Source: Pseudisothecium myosuroides (taxonomy: Eukaryota; Streptophyta; Bryopsida; Hypnales; Lembophyllaceae). Taken from it: a DNA stretch of 64,000 nt. Made by a program: the position numbers and the translations under genes. Location of the stretch: the NCBI GenBank assembly GCA_951799445.1, contig OX637288.1, positions 14,634,501 through 14,698,500 on the forward strand, in the 5' to 3' direction. Of the stretch, positions 1 through 9,869 are shown piece after piece; position 1 is the first letter of the stretch, and each line of letters starts with the position of its first letter. The notes below the pieces were generated by a model that saw only the letters and a program-made list of their open reading frames with translations, searched no databases and was not told where the DNA came from.

Positions 1-1180
1 ACAACGCTCTGGATATTTCTATAGCAAAGTGATTAGTGACAAGACTGGGGAGTATAGTTTCAACAGAATTGCCAATCCTCACCAAAATGAACATGTACAG
101 ATGAGAGTGGATTTATTTTCGTGCAGCGTCAACTTTTGACAACCCTCGTGCTCTTCCAGTCACAAAGAGAATCGATTGAGGTGGGGTCGTCCTCGTTACA
201 GCTCTGTCGTCAATGAACATACAGTATAGCAGTGCATGCTGAACAAAGGATGGAATGCTAGCTTGTCAGTTTTTGAGATTATGAAGCGCATTCTTGCCAT
301 TGCTTGGGGGCTAAGTTCCGAGTTGGTTATGCCTAGCAGTTGGAGCTTCAGATGCCCCTCCATCACGTTCCTCTCCTCTCTCTCCTTAAATATTGCATCA
401 TGGCGTGGACAACGCACTTTGCTGCACATGATTTTTAATGCTTCGTTTCTATTATGATATACAACTTTGGCGGACATTCGGAAACGTGAGTCTAAATCAG
501 TTCTGGTTTTAAGAGCTTGGTACGTTGAATATTTTCAAATTGAAGGTACTGACTGTCCCAATTGCAGCGTTGTGCAGGATAATTCTGTTACTACTTCGGT
601 TGAAGCAAGATATGAATCTGAAGGTACTCACCATTAGCGTCAACTTCTCCTTATCAGTTGTGTAGGAAAAAGCCTATGTCGATTTTGCTCTTAAACACTG
701 GTTGAGATGCAGAATTGGGAAAGTAAAACGTCAGTATGTGCGCAGGAAACGAGACGGCAAGCACGCATGATGGGATTTCTGTCAGTCTAATTGAAGAAGC
801 CAACTATCTTGACTTTCAACCCGGGAAGGAAATGTTATTACGACAAAGCACGACTTAACTCCAACTCCTGATCGAGAACTAATGCGGTTGGTGTAACATT
901 TGAGATGCATGCTACGACATTTGAATTCCAATTCCCAGCACGCATGATGGGACACTCGAAGAAACCAGTCTGGATTGAAAATGTGGACGTCCGATGGATG
1001 TCCAAAGAATGTTATAAAATGCTCAAGCACGGCCCAATGTGGACCAAGTGCTTATCAAATGTACACGAGTCACAACTTGTGACTCAAGAAATGTGTGACT
1101 ACTCCGAACTAAACAGTCCGAGTGAAAGAATCTCTACATGATAGTACAAAATTTTCCTAATGAAACGGATGAAACTAGCT
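1..1180. repeat. PAL 3' flank, copy shared with the cluster centre
   Basis: No gene is seen here. Positions 1 to about 885 are the inverted, closely similar copy of about 13109-14053 in the centre of the cluster. They are also a more diverged inverted copy of about 31320-32185 beyond the right PAL. From about 886 onward the sequence is almost identical to the right-hand PAL 3' flank. Homology with the centre runs off the window at position 1, so the repeat continues to the left. The short ORFs here are not convincing as genes. Confidence 0.7.
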
Positions 1181-3358
1181 TTACAAGGGGAATGGGCCCG
1201 GAGCGCCGGTCCATCCTTGCACGCACCGCAGAAGGGGTTGAATGAGCTTCCCCTCCGATACCGCCTCAAACACTTTCTGGATTTCAGTCCCGGGAGACAC
1301 AGTCCTCAATCCAGACAACAATTGCGTGCCCAGCTCCGACCTCACGAATTGGTACAACGGGTACGTCCTGCAGGACTCGATCCTGTTCGGCACCGCCGAC
1401 AAGCCCTTGTTGTCATACGCTTCCCGCACCAACGGCACCACCACGCGCAACCTCTCTTGCACTTGGGCCTCGAACAAGGGGATCTGCTGGAACACCAAGC
1501 CGGAGGCGTCTTTGAGGGCGTGGCTGACGAGAACTCCTCGCAGCTTCTCCATCAACGGGTACGACTCCGAGGACGCGTCGTCGATGTAAGAGAACACGGG
1601 CTGGCGCTCCACGACCAGGAGAAGGTCCTTCTCGCAGAAGCGCGAGGGAAGGAGGGCGCCGTCCTGGCCCACGAAGAGGGTCTTCTTCGCCGCTTGCAGC
1701 ACCACCTGCTTCACGGCGGATTGCATGGTCTCTTCCACATGGCGGAGGTCGATGGCTTGGCACAGCCCCACCAGGAACGTGGAGCTCATGAGCTTCAGAA
1801 TCTCCACGGCCTCCTCCGTCTTGCGAGCGGACACCAAGCCCAGCGAGTTCACGTCCTGGTTGTGCTGCTCCGCGCTTTGGACATGAGTGGTGACGGGATT
1901 GGCGAGGTAGTTGAGCTCCGAGAGGTACGAGGCCATGGCGATCTCGGCGCCCTTCATGCCGTAGTCCAGGCTGGGGTTGGGTCCCCCGCTCAAGTTGGAG
2001 GGCAAGCCGTTGTTGTAGTAGTCGTTCACGAGCTCGGAGAATTGGGCAAACATGAGCTTGCCGATGGCCGCCAGCGCCAGGCGCATGTTGTCCATGGACA
2101 CGCCGATGGGGGTGCCCTGGAAGTTTCCCCCGTGCAGAGCAATCCCTCGCGCGGCGTCGATGATGGGGTTGTCGTTGACGGAGTTGATCTCACGCTCGAT
2201 GGCGTGCGTGGCAGTGCGGATGACCTCGATTTGGGGACCCAGCCATTGGGGAGAAGTGCGCAGCGCGTACCGATCCTGCTTGGGCTTCTTCAGGGGGTCA
2301 GTTTCGTTGAGCTTCTCCGCGGCTTTCATGAAGTCGCTCCCGGCCAACACCCACTCCATCACAGCTGCCGCCTCCATCTGCCCGGGGTGATGCTTGAGCT
2401 TGTGCGTCAAGGGGTCTGCGAATTCCGGCTTCCCTTGCATCACTTCGCAAAACAGAGCCGACAACACCTCGGCAAGAAGCACCAGCACGTTGGCGTCGAA
2501 GCACACAGTGGAGGCAAGCGCCGACCCCACGGCGGTCCCATTCACGAGCGCCAAGCCTTCCTTGGGCTGCAGCTCGAAGGGCTTCTCCACGCCCGCCATG
2601 CGCAGGCCTTCCAAAGCAGAAACCTCTTGACCGTCTTCGGTGACTGCCACGGAATTGGGTCGCCCCGTGAGCAGCCCCGCAATGTACGACAGCGGCACCA
2701 AGTCCCCGGAAGCCGTCACCGTCCCACGCAGCGGCAGCTTGGGCGTGATGTTGGCATTCAGCAGCTTCTCCATGGCTTCCAGGATCTCCCATCGGATCCC
2801 GGAGTAGCCCTGCATCAACGTGTTGGTGCGCACCAGCATGGCCGCGCGCGTGGTCTCCGCAGGCAACGAGTGGCCCTTGACCAGCACGCCGGCGTTGAGG
2901 AAGCGGATGAGCTCGCGCTGCAGCTCCACGCCTTGCTGCGTGCGCCGGTGCGAGGTGGCGCCGAAGCCCGTGGTCACTCCGTAGATGTCCCCCCCGCTCA
3001 TGATCTTGTTGAGCACCCAGTTGGAGGACTCGTCCACCCGCGCCTTGGCATTGGCCGCGTCCAGCACCACCGCCACTTCGGGTCGGCGAGCGATGGCCGT
3101 CACCTGGCCCACGCTGAGATTCACGCCCTCGATGGCCACCTCTGTGGCCTCGAAGTACGTGACCACCATCTGCTTGATCTCGTCGAGATGGTTCCCTTGC
3201 ATCTTGGCGGCCGTCTTCGCCCAGTTGAGAGGGTCTCGGGAGAGTACTTTCCCGGAGCCATCATTGCAGAACTTGGGTGACGCCGCTTGCTTCATGTTTT
3301 CGGATCCGGCATGGTTCAGGTAGAGGGACGACGCCATGATGTCTTCCACAGCGGCCAT
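1181..3358 (-). CDS. PAL: Phenylalanine ammonia-lyase, left copy
   Basis: Intronless 725-residue protein, full length for plant PAL. It removes ammonia from L-phenylalanine to give trans-cinnamate, the first step of phenylpropanoid metabolism, as a cytosolic homotetramer. The MIO cofactor triad Ala-Ser-Gly lies at residues 216-218 in the motif [13 protein letters not shown]. The catalytic-loop motif [11 protein letters not shown] is present. The selectivity position in ELIRFLNAG is Phe (residue 153), the Phe-preferring type rather than the His of bifunctional PAL/TAL enzymes. The C-terminal half carries the NDNPIID and QDVNSLG motifs of the family. It differs from the right copy at only two residues (Ala/Thr near 50 and Val/Ala near 66). 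It is transcribed away from CHS across a 6.5 kb spacer. The ATG is the first of the ORF and matches the start of the other copy. A 706-residue antisense ORF over it is a shadow. Confidence 0.97.
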   Translation of the reverse strand: MAAVEDIMASSLYLNHAGSENMKQAASPKFCNDGSGKVLSRDPLNWAKTAAKMQGNHLDEIKQMVVTYFEATEVAIEGVNLSVGQVTAIARRPEVAVVLDAANAKARVDESSNWVLNKIMSGGDIYGVTTGFGATSHRRTQQGVELQRELIRFLNAGVLVKGHSLPAETTRAAMLVRTNTLMQGYSGIRWEILEAMEKLLNANITPKLPLRGTVTASGDLVPLSYIAGLLTGRPNSVAVTEDGQEVSALEGLRMAGVEKPFELQPKEGLALVNGTAVGSALASTVCFDANVLVLLAEVLSALFCEVMQGKPEFADPLTHKLKHHPGQMEAAAVMEWVLAGSDFMKAAEKLNETDPLKKPKQDRYALRTSPQWLGPQIEVIRTATHAIEREINSVNDNPIIDAARGIALHGGNFQGTPIGVSMDNMRLALAAIGKLMFAQFSELVNDYYNNGLPSNLSGGPNPSLDYGMKGAEIAMASYLSELNYLANPVTTHVQSAEQHNQDVNSLGLVSARKTEEAVEILKLMSSTFLVGLCQAIDLRHVEETMQSAVKQVVLQAAKKTLFVGQDGALLPSRFCEKDLLLVVERQPVFSYIDDASSESYPLMEKLRGVLVSHALKDASGLVFQQIPLFEAQVQERLRVVVPLVREAYDNKGLSAVPNRIESCRTYPLYQFVRSELGTQLLSGLRTVSPGTEIQKVFEAVSEGKLIQPLLRCVQGWTGAPGPFPL

Positions 3359-4503
3359 CTTCTGAATCTTGAAGCCGAGTCCTTCGAGTTCTCGATCAGC
3401 ACTAGATCAGAAACTTTGCTAGCTCCCGAAAGGAATTCAGCTGTGCACACAATTATATTAATCAAGACTGCAACTACCTACTCCTTCCAGCCTTCAAGAT
3501 CAGAGAGCGTCTTTGGCTGCAATTGATTTCCCAAACTGAAAACTTGGACTTGGCTGCTGGAAATGGATTGTACTATTGATCGATCAGCTGATTGCGGTTG
3601 CAGTTGTGGTTGCAGACTCTTTGTTTGATGGAAGTCGATGCTCTGCGAAGAAGAGAGTTCGACCTGTCTGAGCTGAAATGAAGAATGGGGACTGCGGAGA
3701 TCGGTATTTGTAGGCGGACGAGCTTGGAATCCAGTGGTGAAGGGATCGGGTCTCTTGACTGGGAGTTGCAAGTCGGCCGTGAGGTTTGTCTACCAACGCA
3801 CGCGGGGATCTTCAATTCTGGGGAGACGGACATTGAAAAAGGAACAGAAAGGAGGAATTTCAGGGATTCTCTTTGACATTGGGGTTGAAAGTGCAGTGGT
3901 GGTGGCGGGCACTGTGCAGGGCCCGGCATTCCGGCTTCAGTGCTCTGAGCCTCTGACTGTCTGACTGCTCCGTGTTGAACGAGTTGGGAGCTCGGGTGCA
4001 TGACGTGCAGGTCTCGATTGACCGTTGATGATCTCAAGAGCAATGTTTGGGAAGAGTGACCGCCGGGGTCTATTATTAGCCGGTGGAATTGGGTATAAAA
4101 ACCTGTTGCAATTTGAAAACAGTGGAACGACCCCCGCCGTGAGTAAATCTATAAAATTTCTATTTGGAGTAAAAATGGAGAAAAAAACAGTCTCACTATT
4201 ATGGGGCTTAAAAGAAAATACCTGGTAAAACCCAAAAAACATCAAAAGCTGCTTGAGATTTGACATTAGTCCAATCTCTCTTTCCAACCTACTCGAGGAT
4301 CAAATTGGGCATAAAGTCAATATTTCAATTCAAAATTCACGTGCCACGTGTCCTCTTGTGATTGGTCTAGCAAGAATGGAAAATGTATAATCATAATGAA
4401 TTTTAAAAAAACAATTGTATGAATTGGTATACAATAATTCTGGAAACGGGTCAGAATTGTTTTGGATACTTAGTCCCTAAAGGATTGGAATTGTTTTGGA
4501 TAC
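3359..4503 (-). promoter_or_regulatory. PAL upstream region, left copy
   Basis: From 3359 to about 4005 the sequence is essentially identical to the right copy (28190-28845); beyond that it diverges sharply. A weak TATA-like TACAAATA lies about 350 bp upstream of the ATG (minus-strand reading near 3704-3713). Two adjacent perfect G-boxes (CACGTG) lie at 4338-4343 and 4345-4350, about 1 kb upstream of the ATG; G-boxes are bound by bZIP/bHLH factors in many light- and stress-responsive phenylpropanoid promoters. The nonamer TGATGATCT at 4026-4034 is the uninterrupted target of the LINE found in the right arm. Positions 4437-4505 hold a two-copy tandem duplication of about 35 bp that is single in the right arm. 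Promoter function is inferred from position. Confidence 0.55.
4060..4245. repeat. Dispersed repeat, copy 1 of 3
   Basis: About 185 bp shared by eye with 23510-23700 (the equivalent place in the right arm) and with 63230-63415 at the far end of the window. Common landmarks are a GGTGGAATTKGG start, a run close to GTTGCAATTTGAAAAC, AAATCTATA, TTTCTATTT and GAGTAAAAA, followed by TGGTAAAACYCAAAAAA. The third copy lies outside the duplication, so it is a dispersed repeat. No clear terminal repeats or coding content were found, so its class is unknown. Confidence 0.5.
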
Positions 4504-5441
4504 TTAATCCCTGAAGGACCATTTTCCCCCTTTGAGGCAATTTGGATCTGGGTAGGGTCCTTTTGTCTCGACTGTAGTCAATGTTTTTGAATTTTTTGAA
4601 GGACTTGTCGTTTTGCTAGAAATTCATGGATGTATAATTTTTTATTTCAATTGGTACCTAGAAGCAAAAGTTATAACTTCACAATAAGCCAAAAAATGGA
4701 GATTGGCGAGCAATACAAATAAATCACAAAAATTCAAAAGAATTTTAAAGTTTATTTTTTCTAAAATATTATATTTTTGTCTATATGTGAAGCTTTGATT
4801 CATTCTATTTGGACTTGTTACAAAAAAATTATAGACAATCTTAGTTTTTTGGGCAATTTAAGCATCTTCTTGAAAGAATAACTTATGGAATTCATGGAAT
4901 CTCATGAATGCAATTTTTGCAATTTTTCAAGAAAAAATGTTAGACAAAGTTAAGTTTGCTTGCTTAAACAATCTTACCATTGGGATTATTGTATTTCAAT
5001 TGCATTTTAAAGCTATTAACAGTTAATTTTTTCTTGAATCTTGAACCTACTTCTACTTAACAATTTTTTAATGAATTAAATTTAAGTGTTGTTTTCTTGT
5101 TTGTTTTTTTAGATTCTCAACTCAACTATTCTGTACAAAATACTAGAAAATCAAAACCAATAGTTCAAAAATTTTAAGTTTTAAATATTCAAAGCCAAAA
5201 AATCTAGTCGGACAAGGTGTAAAAAAGTTGTTTTCTTCACTTTGAATGCAAAGATCTTGAAATTTACGCGGTTAAAGTTTTTTGATATTTCTTCCATACA
5301 TTTTTATACTAGTCTAGTATGAGATCCTATGATTAGATATGCAAAAAACAACAAATTTTAAAGGTTTTTGCTATTTGCACTAGAAATGGCAATTTTAAAT
5401 GTTTTTTGATGGAAAAAAAGCCTGAGTCCTTTAGGGATTAA
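4504..5441. mobile_element. piggyBac-like non-autonomous element, degenerate (left arm, copy 1)
   Basis: A 938 bp unit bounded by TTAATCCCTGAAGG on the left and CCTTTAGGGATTAA on the right, an inverted pair ending in TTAA. Size and ends match the better preserved insertion at 39269-40200. No transposase ORF is present. Its internal sequence resembles the units at 8291 and 59909 (one subfamily) more than those at 5834 and 39269. The right-arm counterpart is 22181-23288, so it was in place before the duplication. The superfamily is inferred from the TTAA/CCC ends. Confidence 0.6.
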
Positions 5442-5833
5442 ACCTTATAACTAAAGAAATAATTGTGCTTTGGGGGGGCAATTTTGGGTGGGGTCAACAA
5501 ACTTTGACTCTTCTTTGATGGAAATTTTGTACTAAATATATAAATCATATATTCTACAAAAATTCCTAACATTCAATTGTATAGCATATTGTGTTAATTG
5601 TTACCTACTTGCTAAATTTCAAAATTAATAGAATAGTCTGGCACATGTTCCTCATCAAAAACGAATTCATATTTTTATGAAGCAAATACAAGTTGTTTTG
5701 TTCTACAAATTCAAGGCCCATTGTGCATGTGAAGTTAATCCCTAGAAGGACGGTGAGGACAAAAAGACTGTCATGCAATCATTTTTCATATTGAAGAATA
5801 GACAATTTTCATAACTTTTTGTGTCCAACTTTA

Positions 5834-7335
5834 TTAGCCCCTAGAGTTCCATGATTATGTTTTCACCCCAGATGCTCAAAAACTGCCATATTAAGTACAA
5901 GTATCAAGTTTTTGAAAAAAACTTTATTTGACACATGTAACCGTAGGATCTTCTAATATGCTCACTTGAGAATATGTGATAAAAATTTCAAAAATTTCCA
6001 CCACGTGGATTGCAAGATATAAGCATTCAAATTCATTGAAATCATTTTTTTGGCCCTACAAAAAATATAGCAGCTACACTTTACAAGCTCACTTTTCTAT
6101 GAAAAAATGTCCAAAATGATGATACTTTTTTTAATTCTTTTTTCTAAACAAGTTGGCTACATGCTTGAAAAATTTTACATCATTTGAAATTGTACAATAT
6201 ATTGGAAAAAACAGTAAGTAGAAAGAAGTAAAGAATGATTCAAAATACAAAATTGTTAAGAATTTAGTTATGATATTGAAAAATGCCAATCCCAATGGTT
6301 GCAATGTTGCAATAAACAATCTACATCCTATGATTTTATTTTTTTCAAAAACATTGGAAGTTGAGTTATATAAAGGACTTCAAAGTTTATTTTAGAGCTA
6401 GTAGAGAATCCATAATTGCCCACAAACAAAAACTTCTCATAATTTCATCTCATTGATCGAAATGGAATGATTCAAAGTTTTCTCGTATATATAACTCTAG
6501 AAAAACAATTTCAAATTTTGATTTTGAAAGAAGTGATTTTTTCTAATCTGTCCGGACTACCCTTTTACAAAAAAATACTCCCTCTATCCCACTAAAAACC
6601 TCCAAATCAAGCAGAATTTTTGTCCCACTAAAAAGCTCCTTTTTGTGTTTTTGATTGTTTAGTGAGTGTTTGTTACATTGAACAACCTTGTGGGGCAAGT
6701 GAGACAATCAAAAAGCATTCCCGTGGCCTTGCAAGCTTGGCCTTGGCAATATGAGACACCTTGTACTATTTTCTTTGTCAAATAGTAGTATTGACAGCCT
6801 ATTTAGTGACTACTTTGGTGCTATTAAAATTTTATCATAAATGGGATAGTTTTTTTATTTTTGGATATTTAGGTTGGTGAACATGTCATTACAATCCCAT
6901 TGTAGCCACCACCCTTTAAATAATCTAAAATGACAGAGCTAGCAGCAATTATAAAATATGTTCAAATATCACACTTTTGACATGAATTTTGGGTGCCTAA
7001 ATGATAGTGTCTAAGCTTGAGATTTTGCATAGATCTAAGGGATGGGTTATTTATTCTTGAATGAATGTATTTTTGGCACTTTGATTGAAAATATAGTTAA
7101 TTTCTTAACAGGAAGAATTTTGGAGGTTTTTAGTGGGACAGAGGGAGTAACATATTAGGCCATAACTTTTTACTCATATTTTCAAATGTCATGAAATTTA
7201 GTGCATATAAAAGATATTCCTTATCCTTGCTTTCTATTAAAGATTTTAGCCTAAAATATGCAAATTCCCATTCACACTAGCTTGTCCAAAATTTCTATAT
7301 TGCCAAAAAGTGCATGCTGGTCCTTTAGGAGTTAA
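5834..7335. mobile_element. piggyBac-like non-autonomous element, degenerate, with nested MITE (left arm, copy 2)
   Basis: Bounded by TTAGCCCCTAGAG on the left and CTTTAGGAGTTAA on the right. Without the 570 bp Stowaway-like MITE at 6578-7147 it is about 930 bp, the family size. Its interior aligns by eye with 39269-40200 and with the right-arm unit 20465-21758. There is no coding capacity. The 5442-5833 stretch before it is AT-rich and shared with the right arm, with no gene. Confidence 0.6.
6576..7149. mobile_element. Stowaway-like (Tc1/mariner) MITE
   Basis: A 570 bp element (6578-7147) with terminal inverted repeats of about 29 bp starting CTCCCTCTATCCCACTAAAA and differing at one base, flanked by a TA duplication at 6576-6577 and 7148-7149. 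CTCCCTC ends and TA targets are typical of Stowaway MITEs mobilised by mariner-like transposases. The right arm holds the intact empty site with a single TA near 20652-20653 within the same flanking sequence, so the element inserted after the duplication. It carries no transposase ORF. Confidence 0.88.
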
Positions 7336-7374
7336 TTATTACTATATTCACATCATTGAGTTTCTTTCAAGTCA

Positions 7375-7790
7375 TAGTGGTTGCTTTCTTATTTTATCCA
7401 AGGTAGTCTATCAACACAAACTTGTATACCTATACAATATGGAGTAGTGTATCTCAATATTATATTGAATTTTTTCCCTTAATTAAAACTTGATTTGACA
7501 TACTAAATATCTCTCCTTTTTTGTCTTTTGAGGAATCTAAGTGAAATGAAGCTTTTACATTGTAGTTTCTACTTCATCTAAATTTTTCTCATTTTATACA
7601 AGGTACTCTATCAAAACAAACTTGTATACCTACATAATAGTCCATTTCAATATTATTTTGAATTTTTTTCCCTAAAAACTTGATTTGACATATTAAATAT
7701 TTATCTTTTTGGTCTTTTGAGGTATCTAAATGAAATGAAGCTTTTGTTGTTTAGTTTCTACTCCACCCACATTTCTAAATAAAGAGAGAA
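7375..7790. repeat. Two-copy tandem repeat of about 200 bp
   Basis: Two successive units of about 200 bp share landmarks such as CAAACTTGTATACCTA, TTGATTTGACAT, TCTTTTGAGG and AAATGAAGCTTTT. The right arm has the corresponding pair at about 19990-20430, so the tandem duplication is older than the inverted duplication. No coding function is seen. Confidence 0.65.
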
Positions 7791-7825
7791 CATGAAAATT
7801 TACTTTACATTGCACTATTCTAGAT

Positions 7826-8027
7826 TACAATCATCACAAAGTTTAGACCCTACGATTTGGCAACAATTATCGTGTGGTTATCGTTGTTTCATGGGTTCGT
7901 ACCATAATCGCACTGACTCAATGTATTTTTACGCACTGAATTAGTGCGAAAACAATGAATATCAATAGCGTACGGTTTATGTACTTTAATTATACAATTG
8001 TTGTGTCAAAACTTTGTGATGATGTAC
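7826..8027. mobile_element. Small MITE with CATCACAAAGTTT ends and TAC target duplication
   Basis: A 196 bp element (7829-8024) with perfect 13 bp inverted ends CATCACAAAGTTT, flanked by a TAC duplication (7826-7828 and 8025-8027). It is absent from the right arm, where the same flanks are joined by a single TAC (read on the minus strand near 19972-19974). It therefore inserted after the arm duplication. The interior has no ORF. Superfamily unassigned; a 3 bp duplication is compatible with CACTA or Harbinger types, but the ends do not decide it. Confidence 0.78.
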
Positions 8028-8290
8028 TTCTATAATTTTGAAATTTTTGGATTTTCAGGCATGTTTGTATTTGATTTGAATCTTCTTCATCTTTTCTTCA
8101 AAATTCATATGAAATTTGAAATTTCCACAAAAGAATTTAAATTTTTTATAACAAATATATAGAAAGGTGGTTTCATCTTGGATTTGGGGGAGAAAGAATG
8201 CACTCATAAATATCAATGAACCAAATGAAGGATCCAGAGTAGAGGATTTTGAATTTGAACTACGCAACCATTGGTAGTGTCTTGTAGGGG

Positions 8291-9209
8291 TTAATCCCCA
8301 AAGGGCCATTGTCTCCTCAAGGGACAAAATGTATTTTCGACTAGTTTCTATAACCTCAACTTTTAATGAAACTTTTTGAAACCTTCTCATAAGCTTGAAA
8401 AACTTATTAGCTTCGTGGTAATATAATTTTTATTTCATTTGGTGCTTGGGAGCAAAAGTAATACCACAAAAAGTCCAAATTTCTACTCAGTGTGCAGAAA
8501 AAGAAATCCACAAAAATCTGAAATTTTAATTTTAATTTTTTTTCCGTATAGATTATATTTTTGTGTACATGTGAAGCTTTGATTCATTCCATTTGGATTA
8601 GTGATGTGAAAGTTACAAACAATCTTGTTTTTTGGACAATATGAGCATCTTCTCGGAAAAACAACTTAATAGGATTCAATTCTGAATGCAATTTTTACAA
8701 CTTTTAAAAAAAAAATGTTTGACAAGGTAAAATTTGCTTGCTAGAACAATCTCACCATTGAAATTGTTGTGTTTCAATCTCATCTTAGAGATATTAACAA
8801 TTTAGTTTTTCTTCCAATCTTGGACCTACTTAATTTTATTTAAAGAATGAAAATCAAGTCTTTTCTTTAAATTGAAATATTTTCACTAGACTTTCAACTC
8901 AATTCTTAAACACAAAAAAACTTAAATTCAAAGTCCATAGTGCACATTTTTTGCACAAATGGATGTCAAAATCATTTGAAATTGCAAGCTAGTGTTCAAA
9001 TTTTTCTTTTTTTTCCAACTTTGAATGCTAATATCTCTCAATCTGTACAGTCAAACTTCATTAAATTCTTACCACATGATCTCAAACAAGTAAAGTAAAG
9101 ATCCTATGATTAAATTCCCCCCCCCAAAAAAAATCGTTCCCTTGCGTCAACGCAGCAGAAACGGCAGTTTTGACAGAAAAATGGCCTTGGTCCTTCCTTT
9201 AGCGGTTGA
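8291..9209. mobile_element. piggyBac-like non-autonomous element, degenerate (left arm, copy 3)
   Basis: A 919 bp unit from TTAATCCCCAAAGG to CCTTTAGCGGTTGA, the last tetramer being a mutated TTAA. It is collinear with 18804-19713 in the right arm and similar inside to 4504-5441 and 59909-60492. Its CHS-proximal end lies about 660 bp upstream of the CHS ATG, so it forms the upstream border of the CHS promoter. The 86-residue ORF over its right end is not a gene. Confidence 0.6.
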
Positions 9210-9605
9210 GAAGCAGAAACTGCACAGCAGCGAAGCTGCATAATTGTAGCCGGCCCAGCTCGACAAAAGAACACAAGATTGAAAACATACAAACCAACAA
9301 TGGCGTCGACATATTTTGAAGAAGACAGCAGAGAGCAGAGAAATTTCAACCGTTTGTCAACAAGGGGCAAACTTGAAGCAGGAGTTGACCAAAGTCGCTA
9401 CACACCAGCAACCACGTTCTAATTAACATACTAACAATAGAGTCGCTGCCAACCAGTGAAAGGCCGGAATCTCAGTGCTGACCCCCATTTGGTGGGCCAC
9501 TGGGGACTTTTCCTCCAAACTCGTAACCACGACTTCGCAGCATTCCACGCTCTTTCTGCACAGAGCTGCCGCAGGCTCTGTTCTCCACACGCGTTTCAGC
9601 TTCCC

Positions 9606-9613
9606 TTATAAAG
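9606..9613 (+). promoter_or_regulatory. TATA box of the left CHS
   Basis: TTATAAAG lies about 260 bp upstream of the CHS ATG and is conserved exactly in the inverted copy at 18380-18387. Sequence around it is well conserved between arms, unlike the repeat-derived spacer further upstream. Confidence 0.6.
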
Positions 9614-9869
9614 AGCCTGGATCATGTCCCATCCTCACAACAGCAAACGATCCCCAGCATTCCAGCAACTCATCACAATCGCACTCCAATCTTAGGAGAC
9701 TGTAATTCTCTTCGTGAACGTAACTCTAGTGATCGAGGCCTCGAGGGAATCGATTCCAAAGACCAAAGCTTTTGTTCGGATTTGCTTCAAGAATCACAGA
9801 CAAGTCGATTGATTTCTACAAGTAGGGTTTGGAACGCAAACCACTTCAATCAGTAGTCGTCGCTAAGCT

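Noticed and set aside
1160..3280. 706-residue plus-strand ORF antisense to the left PAL, and its equivalent at 28924-31044
   Set aside because: It mirrors the GC-rich PAL codons, has a His/Arg/Leu/Gly-rich composition typical of antisense frames, and is shared by both copies only because the DNA is nearly identical.
3573..4043. 156-residue ORF upstream of the left PAL, mirrored at 28203-28631
   Set aside because: Conserved between the arms only because the whole tract is identical DNA; no domain, and it lies in the presumed PAL promoter and 5' UTR.
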